Shown one piece after another: positions 34,401 to 46,400 of a DNA stretch of 64,000 bases. Position 1 is the first letter of the stretch. The number at the start of each line of letters is the position of its first letter. The position numbers and the translations under genes are program-made. The notes under the pieces were generated by a model. The model made no database searches. It saw nothing but the letters and a program-made list of their open reading frames with translations, and was not told where the DNA came from. Source of the stretch: Argyresthia goedartella (lineage: Eukaryota; Arthropoda; Insecta; Lepidoptera; Argyresthiidae); NCBI GenBank assembly GCA_949825045.1, contig OX463829.1, positions 23,468,715-23,532,714 of the forward strand, in the 5' to 3' direction.

Positions 34401-37400
34401 TCTCCGAAGAGTATCGATGCAGAGAGAAAAGCGGGTATAATAGCAAAATGTGGCAGCATAATACCCCCACATAAATTGCTATTTTGGAAAAATTTGGCAA
34501 CAAGTGATTAGTGGTCACTTGTTGGCAATTTTTTGTCCAATATGCAATTACCTTTCACCTAAAAGATGTTTTAACTGCCATTTTTATTTAGATGTTAAGA
34601 TGCGAGTCCTGGTATTTTTGATAACTTGTTATAGAGATATAAATGAATGTGATATGATGAGTTCCTAGATACCCATTAAAACCTTTTTATAATTGAGCTA
34701 ATAGTAATAATAAATAATGTGATAAACGAGTGAAAGAAACAATTTAAGACTAATGTGATAAAAATATACTCATACGGTTAATTTCAATAAGGCTGACATA
34801 GTTAACAATTGAAACTGTTATTTTTTAATAAAATTGGAACAACACTTTTTCATCTGGCCAAGTTACCTATTATTTTTAATGTTATCTTTTGATAAAATCT
34901 TTATTTTGGTCTCTTTTAATAAGTAAATAGCTAGTAGGAGTAGTTGTTATATAAAAAGATGTTTCTTACGAATTGAATAATGTAGATACCTAATAATACG
35001 TAGATTATTCAATTCGTAAAATGATGAATATTGGTTTCAAAGCCTATTTAAAATGTGTATTTTTGTGTTTCTGATTTATATTTTTACGAACTAGTGAGTC
35101 TTGGCCTCAATTTTTTAAATTGCTTTTTAATAAACAAATAATTACTACTTAAATTTAGTTTCTTTTCTTTCGTTACTTAAGCCGCATGTCTAATTAGGTC
35201 ACTTTATATCGGATATTTCGATCAAAATCCATAACTAAAAGGTCGTTTTAGTTCAGGGTTTCACGCTTACCTACCTTATAGTGTAGTAATTGTAGATTAT
35301 AATGCTATTGTAAACAAATAAAATAACGCTTAAGCCACAAAGCTAGTCTACAAAGCAGTTAAAGAACTGTAGTGATCTATAAGGTAAGGTTTGACGGAAA
35401 TAAAACTGATGGTCAATGCTTGACTATATAGCCGTTATGTACCTTAGCGCCTTTTTAGTGTAAGAATTGCATTTAATTTTAAAATATAAAAATCTAGCTA
35501 CATGTTTATGTGTAAATCCTAAACTATATAGTCGCTAAGGTATACTTAGTGACCTTTTAGTAAATTATTTTATGGTATAAGAACCAAATTTTACACTGCT
35601 AGAAAGCCAAAAGTGTCTTTTCCCTATTTAAAACTAGTAATTAGAAATCAAGATATTCTTTATTTGATAGCAAATCAAAAGAGCTATCTTACGACATTTC
35701 CACTTTTTTATGCGAACAATAGCTATCAAATTGCATGAATTCTTAATTTTTCCCGCGTTTTTAGCTCATATCTCAAAACTAGGTTTTGTGGCTTAACGAC
35801 CTTTTAGCTAAAGCAGGGCAGCTCGGCTAGAGATGTGTGGACTCGAACCGGTGAGTCCTTTGCCCAGCAGTGAGACACCGTGAAGGCCAAAAAAAAAAAA
35901 AACTGAAAAAAAGTATAAATTTTTGCTTCACTGTCGTAAAAATAACCATCCTCGACTGCTGAAGATATACTACAGTTCGCTCACCGTGGCTAGTCAGCGT
36001 GGCCTGCCCCCGCCGGCTGTCGTACCGCGGCGTGTGCCCCTGCGACGCGAGCAGCAGCAGCGAGCGCGCCAGCCGCCGGTGACGCAGCGCCGCGTGCAGC
36101 AGCGCGCCGCCCAACGCCACCGCCAGGCACACGGCGCCCGCGATCCACAGGGTGGCGCTGCTGGAAGACGGGGTCTGCTCTGCACCTGTGAGTGTCACCA
36201 TAACAGATTGCTTACATAACAATACCAATAGCCGACCCGTACCTCAGACGACACGTCGGAGACTGAGATAGAGAGCGTAGTTACGAAGATAAGAAACTGA
36301 TAACGTTCAAACTACAAAACTGATTTAAATCAAACATGGCGAAGAACGATCGCAGAGAAGTTTACGGAAACCCGCATTAAAATCCATCCATCCGTTTCTG
36401 CGCTAGAGTACTACAGATCACACACAGACAATTGCTTCAATCGTATAACACCCCTCCTTGTAGTCGGGAGTTAAGTGTCACTTGTTTCATGTTGAGACTG
36501 ATTGATAACTTATGACCGAATTGCCGAGTTTTAGAGGATCGAGCCGGACACAAGACAGGGCTATCCTATCCGGGTCTACAGGGGTCCGGGCGCGCGGGCG
36601 GCGTGGTGCCGCTTTCAGTATATTAGTCAGCTCTTTTAGGTCCTCAATATTACAAAGACTTCGCCTTCACTGATGCGCATACCGATGAACAAAAGCTGTT
36701 GTTAATTATTTGCTGTAGGTCACTTTCTGTCCGAATACTAAAGTTAGGTTGTGTTAGGTCACAACTTGATGATAAAACCTGGAGCCGAGCTAAGCGGAGC
36801 GGAGCGAGGCGACCCAATGTAGTTTCACAGAACCGAATTGGTTGCTGTAGTTAATATTACACGTAGAGTACACATGAAATCATTGGCTCATTACCTTCCG
36901 CAGTCTGAGTTAACAGGTACATAGAATTTTGTTCGTGTTAAAGTCCCGATAGAGCAAGAAGGGAGGACACGAACTGTGCGGTTTCAGCACGTTCAGAGCT
37001 GATTCATACACATAATGCAGCATTGATTTGCGCGCGACAATGAATGGCGGTGGTAAGCACCAACCCGTCGTTTGAATAATAGTAGTTATCATTCGAATAG
37101 GGGCCTTCTGAACTTACTATTTCGTATTTACTTATCTTAAAACGATTACCAAAAACGCAGCTATTTTACTACCAATAAATTCGAAATGACTGCCAGAATG
37201 GGTAAATGATCACCAAATTGTATTTGGATGAAAGATCACCAAATTTCTTTTTATGTTTTGTGTAATTAAGGTTATGTTTTAAGTATTTTTTGTTGTTCTT
37301 AGATGTTCAACCTAACATGAAGGATAAGAGGGCTTCGCTTCGCTCACCCCCTTTACCCTTCACCTAAGCTACCGCAGTATTTTGCCCTGATATTCTCTGC

Positions 37401-40400
37401 AACTTTTGGTGATCATTTACCCATTTCGGTAGGAAAAAAATATTTTTGGTGGTCATTTAAATTGTTCTCTTTCTTATTTATACTATGACCGTAAGGATTG
37501 GCGCTTTAAATAAGAGGCCTTAGCCCAACAGTGCGCGCTGAGAATGATGATGAGAACCAAGTCGCAGTGAAATTGATTTTGAATTATCACCACCACAAAG
37601 TGTGTTGGATTGCGGCATTATGATTGTGGTAAGACTGGCCTTAGAACCCTCTTACCTTCCATATTGAGCGTGTGCACTTCACTCAAGTCGCTGCAATACC
37701 CGTCGGCGGTGACCGTGCGGACTCCGACGAACACGTCCCCGGACATGCCCTCGGGTACCGTGGTGAGGAGCGGCGACCGCGCGGCCGGCACCACTTTTAT
37801 GTCGTCGCTCGGGTGAATCAAGTCGGCTGGGATCTCCTTGGACGAGATCAGGACCTCGTAGGATTGTCTGCAAGGATGAGGATTCGTGAGCACCATTTAA
37901 TGTGAATAAGACTAATATTTCAAAAATGAATCCCCCATGGGGCAATGGCTGTGTACCCCTCATCAAGGGGAGACAAGGACTAATTTTATATACCACATGA
38001 ATCTACTAAAGGCCTTTGCACGCGGCGGAACATTAACGCGCGGAATCGGTAACGGAGAACGTGCGCATCAAAATCTTATATGCGCTCACCGTGTGCAAAG
38101 GCTCTTTCTTGCAAAGTCAAAAAAAGTCACATATTTTAACATCTATTGATTGCCGTCAAAATATGAGATACAGAAACCCTTTACGCCCCGACACAATCAG
38201 CAGGGTGTTATTATAAGATAAACGTCTCATCTTATCAGTAACTCGTTGGTAGTAAAAATAAACGATCAAGTGCGAGTCGGACTCGCGCACGAAGGGTTCC
38301 GTACCTCTGCAGAATGGTATTCAAGTTCCTCGCATGGGGATTTGGAACCTTTAATTTTCCTGTTTGCAAGATAGAAAAACGTTGTTTACGAAGTTATTGG
38401 TGCGGCTACCTTCATACTCCTTGTATGTAACCAGGTGCAACATATAAATATGTTTGTACGTGGTATTTGTGCCGGCCCTCACGTATGTCACAGGTATGCG
38501 AACATATCTCATCGGCGACACAGGAAGTGTGAATGTACAATAGCACACAACTATAAAGTCATCCACAGATTTGATTTTTGGGTTAACATTTATTGAGTAT
38601 TTGATTATGGTTCTCACTAAAGGAAAACGCGATTGGATGAAATTTTTTCGATAGCATGTAATTACGCAAATACCTCTAAATTGTTTTATTTTTTTGTGTA
38701 ATTCTGAAATCCTAACTAATTTCTTTACGGAATTGCTTTCAAAATGTGGATATTATGTATTCGTAAACTCTCGTTGAAAATATTATATTATGACAAAATA
38801 GCGTAGTTTATTTTTAAACAATTTGTATGTGGTTTGGCGCTTCGTTACTTTAGTTTGAGTCGAGCGCATTGTTTGCGCTCTCTTTTCTTTCTTATGTAGA
38901 AGTAATCAACGCTAACACTTTCGTTTACATTCGTATTGCTATTATATAATTTTTTTCGTATCACCTTAACTGAGCATGCAGTGGCTAGCCAAGCCTTTTA
39001 TTTCGACTCCCGTAAGTTGCCCCACAGTCGGCAAAGTATTGAAAGAAATTCCCCCCCCCCCCCCCTCTTCACTATTTAACCTTTCAAACCCTGGACCTGG
39101 TTATGTATGAGGTTTCGCGATTTTAAACCATTTTAATAAATTTCAAAACCTATAATAATAATAAAGGTATAAAGGCTATAAAGGGTAAATGGCATATTCT
39201 GGCGCAACCCTGGCGTAAGGAGTTAAACCGCACATTTCTCAAAAAATAAAAGTAAAGACCTATATTACAACATTTTTAATTTTTTTTGGATCGGTAATTT
39301 CGGAAATAAGTGCGGGGGAATAGTCTTTTTTTGCAAGGGGGACAAGTCCAAAATACAGTTTTTTTTTTTTCAAGTTTCTGATTCGCCCCTCAATTGCGCC
39401 CCCTTTATTGAATGTATAATTTCAATAAAAAAAAACAATATTTTTCCTGTAATAATATGTATTTTTTTTAATTTTTTTTTGGATCAGAACTTTCGGAGAG
39501 TGAATGGCCTTTTTTCGTCTTTTTCTTAAATATTTTTAACTAAGTATTTCCACGTCATGAAAAACATATTTGAAATCCTCGTAAAGCTCTTCATTTGATA
39601 TGTTATAAGATACGATTTGAAAATCTTAGTATTATAAAATTTCTGATATACCCCCCAAATTCAAAATGGATTTGCTTACGTCATACGTCAGTGTTTGGAT
39701 CAAATAAATACATAAGTGTACATGCAAATAACTTAATCGGTTCATAATTCGGTCGTTTTATATTAATATTACACGCCTAGGCGGATGACACACGAGTGAA
39801 CCTATTGTTTTTCCTTTTAAGGTACAGAACCCTAATAAACAAAACTATTTATGATCAAATATGTACTTTATACTACACAACAGGTTGCTCTTTGGATCCA
39901 CACTAGGCCAAACATGTATCGTAGCTCCCAGTTTGGTGATTGAAAGGTTCGTTGGTTGTAATAAACATTAAATAATAATGAGATGCATGTACTCACTGCA
40001 CGGCGTTGTGCGGCTCGCGCCAGCGCACCACGACGTGTCCGTTGGGCGACTGCCACGCCACCACGCCCGCCGGCCGCGCCAGTGCTGCGCCGTCAGCCCG
40101 CGCGCACGCCGGCTCCGCGCCCGTCTCCCCGCCCGACACCTGAGACTGGAACAAGCACACAAACATGGCCGACGTTCGAATTTCGTTAGATTTGCATCAT
40201 GGACCAACAATACGAGAGGACAGACCACCCTATACAAAAAAACGTACTCTGCTAGAAAGCTAAAATCCTGTATTATTTCTAGATATCACTACTATCTCGC
40301 TTGCTAGCAGTACCATGCAATAGATGCTGGGTGCTTAGGCTGAAGGCGTAGTATAATCCATCGTTATGTCGACGAAAAATCAAATATGGCGCTTTTACTA

Positions 40401-43400
40401 CTGTTAACGAGGGAGCGGCCAAAAAAATCCACACACAAACAAGTGTACAGTATAGCTAACACAATAAAATGCATGCGCACGAGACGCTTCGCATCGCACA
40501 TAAATGAGTGCTCAAACGCGTAAGCCTTATTGGTTCTTAGAAAATAAATGCCATCTTTCCAAAATTAAGCTGCTGTGACGCAAATAACCTAAAATTGAAC
40601 TTTTTGGACAGTCGTCACCTAGAGTACTGAAGATTTTATTGAGGGCGTTTGCAACAACATAAAATTTTCCTTAAATGTTATGTTATTTTTTCTTTTCCGG
40701 CCAGCAGAGAAGTGAAAGGGTTAAGCGCACCACTACGATACTACCTTTACTAGAAAGAAAGTAAAAAAGTCGTGAATCTTATTGAATTCTATTGTTTTGA
40801 ACTAGTAGCTCTATCTAGCGACAACATTAAAACTACAAATCGAATTACGCTTCAAAGTTTGATAGATGTCTGTTCTCTCGTATTGTTCGTCCATGGTTAC
40901 ATGCAATTTTTGACACCTGTTTTATATGGGCATGCATGGCGTCTTTATTGCGTAGCTCCTTGTGCGGACGGCCTTAACGTTATAAATTAGGCTGTGGAGC
41001 AATCGAATTTGTCGCTTACGTATATAACGCTGGTCATGAGTCTAAGGATGAGATCAATCCAACAGGCTAACTGACCAAGCAAGTTATCCTTGCAACATGC
41101 TTTGGATACAACTTACATAAAGATAAAGTGATACATCAGGCTAATTAGACTCAGGGTAGATCAGGAAAGAGGGCATGAGCTTGGACACACCTGCTACACA
41201 CAGCTTGTACTCACATAAACGCAGATGTTGTACCGTCCGCCGACGTGCACGGGCTCTATGACGTGCACCATCTCGTACGCCTTGCTCGGCGCGAGCGCAT
41301 AGCGGCTGACCTTGCCTCGAGTCTCTTCGGTAATGTCCAGCTGAAACATAATACTAACGTTTACATTTTACCATTGAGCCAAATTACTCGATCTCGTGTA
41401 TGCCTGTAGACGTCGGTGGGCGATTATTGGGATTAATATACTTATTTTTTGCACAGATACTATCTTCTTTGTCTAAATATTTTGTCCTGACTAAGCTATC
41501 ATTACACAGCTGTGACTACTATAGGTATTTTTTGTTACAGAATAAAGCCGAACCGAACATTTTTAACATACCATATAGGTGACGGCCTCTTTGAGCACAT
41601 CACAGTTTGCATGCCATTGTATCTTGAGGCCTGTCTTGTCCTTGTTGGTCCAATCGATGTGAAGGTTCTTTACCGGCGCCCTGAAAAGTAAGTAAATTCT
41701 AAATAGCGTACCCTGAAGTTTGGACCAAAATATCCCCGAACATGTCATGCAACCCTCAATCTACAATGTTGCAGTGTCCTGAAACATTTTACTATAGCAA
41801 ATGTCATGTCATGTAGCAGCGATATGTCGGGGGACATTTCCCTAGTTACAGCCTACTACTTCTACTATTGCAAATTGTGTGAAGAGCGTGACCAGCAAGG
41901 CCTAAAATAAATGAGTCCAGCGTTTGTAAAAAAATATACACGCAGTTAATCATATGTACTTGGATGCTTTATTATTAAATTAGTGTGTCCAATCGCCTCC
42001 GTTGTCCATATTAGCCTGGCATCTTCGAGCCATACTTTATTAGGGATAGTGATCTCCATACAACAGGCTAAGAGAAAGCTCAGCGGCAATTTTTTTATTT
42101 ATATTTTTATGTTTAGGCGTCGTCAACGCTCAAACTTTTTATATTGGGTTTGCGTCAGAAGGTTTCTTGTGTGCAGCCTTAACTATCGCAAATTGTGTGC
42201 ATGAATATTTGGGGTTCTATCTAGTCAATGTCATGTCATGTACCAGCGACATGTTGGGGGACATTTCCCTAGTGTGCAGCCTATAATCGTGTGCATGTAT
42301 ACTTACTTAAGTCTCTCGTAAGTGTGATATCATGTACCAGCGACATGTTGGGGGACATTTCCCTAATGTGCGGCCTTAACTATCGCAAATTGTGTGCATG
42401 TGTATTTGTGGTTCTCTCTGGTACATGTCGTGTCATGTACCAGCGACATGTTGGGGGAAATTTCCCTAGAGTAAAGCCTTAGCTATCGCAAATTTTGTGC
42501 ATGTACATGTGGGGTTCTTCCTCGTAAATGTCATGTCATGTACCAGCAACATGTTGGGGGACATTTCCCTAGTGTGCGGCCTTAACTATCGCAAATTGTG
42601 TGCATGTGTATTTGTGGTTCTCTCTAGTACATGTCGTGTCATGTAACAGCGACATGTTGGGGGAAATTTCCCTAGAGTAAAGCCTTAACTATCGCAAATT
42701 TTGTGCATGTACATGTGGGGTTCTTCCTCGTAAATGTCATGTCATGTACCAGCAACATGTTGGGGGACATTTCCCTAGTGTGCGGCCTTAACTATCGCAA
42801 ATTGTGTGCATGTGTATTTGTGATTCTCTCTAGTACATGTCGTGTCATGTAACAGCGACATGTTGGGGGAAATTTCCCTAGAGTAAAGCCTTAACTATCG
42901 CAAATTTTGTGCATGTATATGTGGGGTTCTTCCTCGTAAATGTCATGTCATGTACGAGCAACATGTTGGGGGACATTTCCCTAGTGTGCGGCCTCAACTA
43001 TCGCAAATTGTGTGCATGTGTATTTGTGGTTCTCTCTAGTACATGTCGTGTCATGTAACAGCGACATGTTGGGGGAAATTTCCCTAGAGTAAAGCCTTAA
43101 CTATCGCAAATTTTGTGCATGTACATGTGGGGTTCTTCCTCGTAAATGTCATGTCATGTACCAGCAACATGTTGGGGGACATTTCCCTAATGTGCGGCCT
43201 TAACAATCGCAAATTGTGTGCATGTGTATTTGTGGTTCTCTCTAGTACATGTCGTGTCATGTAACAGCGACATGTTGGGGGAAATTTCCCTAGAGTAAAG
43301 CCTTAACTATCGCAAATTTTGTGCATGTACATGTGGGGTTCTTCCTCGTAAATGTCATGTCATGTACCAGCAACATGTTGGGGGACATTTCCCTAGTGTG

Positions 43401-46400
43401 CGGCCTTAACTATCGCAAATTGTGTGCATGTATATTTGTGGTTCTCTCTAGTACATGTCGTGTCATGTAGCAGCGATATGTTGGGAGACATTTCCCTAGT
43501 GTGCAGCCTTAACTATCGCAAATTGTGTGCATGTATATTTGGGGTTCGCTCTCGTGAATGTCATGTCATGTACCAGCAACATGTTGGGGAACATTTCCCT
43601 AGTGTGCGGCCTTAACTATCGCAAATTGTGTGCATGTGTATTTGTGGTTCTCTCTAGTACATGTCGTGTCATGTAACAGCGACATGTTGGGGGAAATTTC
43701 CCTAGAGTAAAGCCTTAACTATCGCAAATTTTGTGCATGTACATGTGGGGTTCTTCCTCGTAAATGTCATGTCATGTACCAGCAACATGTTGGGGGACAT
43801 TTCCCTAGTGTGCGGCCTTAACTATCGCAAATTGTGTGCATGTGTATTTGTGGTTCTCTCTAGTACATGTCGTGTCATGTAGCAGCGATATGTTGGGAGA
43901 CATTTCCCTAGTGTGCAGCCTTAACTTTCGCAAATTGTGTGGACGGATACTTACTTGGGATTCTCTCTGGTGACGACCTCAACAGGCCTCGCGTTCGGTC
44001 CATTCACCAAGCCCACGGTGAAGTAGTAGCTCTCACACGCATGTAGACCTTCTATCAACACACTAGTGTTTGTTGTCGTCAGCCTCGTTTCTATGAAGGA
44101 AATTACTTGTAAAATTTATTTCTAGGAAGGGAAAACATATCATATTCTAGAAATGTCTAGGGTACCAACGGAGAAGTAAATAGAGGCCGTTATGCGTTTT
44201 TTCCATGTCTTTCAAAGTCAGTTCACGCGCAAATTCTTGTCAAATACAGAATATTGTTACTGTCCAGAATACGGGTCACCGACAAACGTCGTTCTGTCAA
44301 AAAGTATTGTACTACCAAGGCCATCTATTAGGCAAAGGATGGACTGTAGAATAGATTTTTAGATTTTTCAGCTGTTCCCATAGCGTTTTTATTTTTTTCC
44401 TCTCCGTAAGAACCTTCCTGGGAATTTGAAGAATATGTTAAAAAAGTTCATCCAAATTGCGAGTTGCGAGTTTAGCGCTTTAACCAACATATTTTGAGAT
44501 TCATCATGATAATGATGATTTATTTTTCATAGGTTTTGAGCAATAAGTTTAAAAATCACGAGCCATTGTTTTATGGCCACACATGAGAGGATAAATTACT
44601 TTTATCTACACACGTATCATAAACCCTCTTTACTGCGTATAAAAACCGCACGTTACGATCAGCATAATGTTAAACTACTTGGTAAAAACCCATTTCTTAT
44701 CTGAAAAATTACACATTATGACCATAATGTGTAATTTTTCTACATATTATGACATTCAAATTTCGAACGCCGACGCCCGCCTGCTTGCCGCCCCTAGTTT
44801 GTCTGTGAAGTTGGTACTGAAATTCAAATTTCGAACGCCGACGCCCGCCTGCGTGAAGTTGGTACTACAGAACAAGCTAAACAACTGCAGAGCCACAATG
44901 CCGGTCAAACATGCGGTTCCTGAACACATCAAAGAGAGCTTATGATGTGTGTGTAGATAAACTAGTTATGTAACTGTACATAATTAGGCATTAAAACTCT
45001 CGAGTATTAATGCCCTCCATTATGTAGCAGTCACATAAACTACTATTATCTACACACGTATCATAAAGCCTCTTTACTGCGTACAAAAACCGCACGTTAC
45101 GATCAGCATAATGTTAAACTACTTGGTAAAAACTCATTTCTTATCTGAAAAATTACACATTATGACCATAATGTGTAATTTTTCTACATTACACATTATG
45201 ACATTCAAATTTCGAACGCCGACGCCCGCCGGCATGCCGCCCCTAGTTTATCTGTGAAGTTGGTACTGATATTCAAATTTCGAACGCCGACGCCCGCCTG
45301 CGTGCCGCCCCTAGTTCGTCTGTGTTGGTACTACAGAACAAGCTAAACAACTGCAAGGCCACGATGCCGGTCAAACATGCGGTTCCTGAACACATCATAA
45401 TTGTACACAACTGTACATAATTAGGCATTATGTAGCAGTCACATAAACTACTATTATGTTTATGTTTTTATTTGAACACGTAAAGTACCGCTTACCGCCA
45501 GTGATTCCTTCCGGGCCCATTCTGTGCACCATATCCGTATAGAGCACATTGTACTGGAGTTCTTGACCCTTGTACCGATCGCCCAGCGGCGGCGACCACA
45601 CCAGCTGCACCGTCGTGCCAGTCTCCTTTAAGAGTATGGCGGTAAGGTTCAGAGTCTCGTGCTTTTGTCCCGCGACGTCGATGGTCACCGTGAATGGTAC
45701 GCCGATGACGTCGCCCTTGTACGCTCGGATGTCGATCGCCATTTGCGCGCCGGGCGGGAGGTTCGTTACTGGAAAGTGTATGATGATATGATGACTGTAA
45801 ATTAAAAAGTTCAAACGTCCCCGACACGGTAAATGACACCCTAAAAGGTGATATATCGGCAAAATCGACCCTTTTTTAAGTTATTTCAAAAGAAGTCCTA
45901 AGTGAAATAAATTAGAATAATAATTTTGTGACCTTTTTCTTGATTCTTTGTTATCAGAAATGCGATTGGAAGAATTTCGCTCGATAGAAATAATTATTGA
46001 AATGAGGGCTAAATTTACACTTTTTTAGATTTTCTGACAAATTGGAATTACACACACTTCGAATATATTTATTTAGATGGGTTTTGACAATACCTAAATA
46101 ACTTGTTATGGAATTTTTCACAGGTATTTCAGCCAATTTTGTATTAATTTAAAACCGACTTTTTGTCATTTTTTCCGATTCTGTCCCTCTCACACTGCGG
46201 GTGTTTCCGCCTGGAGTAAGAATGGAGTGTGTAGATAAATTTTCCGAAATAATATTTTCACTCCACTGCCCGGAAATATAGCGAAAGATGGTCAGTAATG
46301 GGGCCGCAAAACAATGAATAGATAACCAGGACAACATAAACATTTCTGACCTGTTCGAAGTGGCCAGAAAAATATTGTATGTTATGGTTCTGCCACATGT

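Larger units (their letters stand above)
22859..35827. mobile_element. Candidate 13-kb TIR transposon in SORL1 intron
   Basis: The left end (22859-22899, GCCTCGCTGCCCTCCTTTAG then CTAAATGGTCGTTAAGCCACA) is repeated inverted at the right end (35787-35827) with about 4 mismatches in 41. Inside both ends are scattered copies of ACTAAAAAGGCGYTA, CTTARCGACT.TATAG and CTAAAAGGTC motifs in opposite orientation, as in subterminal transposase-binding repeats. Contents: a piggyBac-like gene (left half) and a DUF7869-like gene about 1.3 kb from the right end. No clear target-site duplication was seen. The alternative is two oppositely oriented copies of one short element. Confidence 0.55.
22439..35984 (-). 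other. 13.5-kb last intron of SORL1
   Basis: Splits the cytoplasmic tail. Almost all of it is the TIR-bounded insertion at 22859-35827; without it the intron would be only about 580 bp. It hosts two plus-strand transposon genes. Confidence 0.85.

Noticed and set aside
42170..43954. Regular repeats resembling a CRISPR array
   Set aside because: Whole 103-bp units are conserved with no unique spacers, and the locus is an intron of an animal gene; it is a minisatellite.
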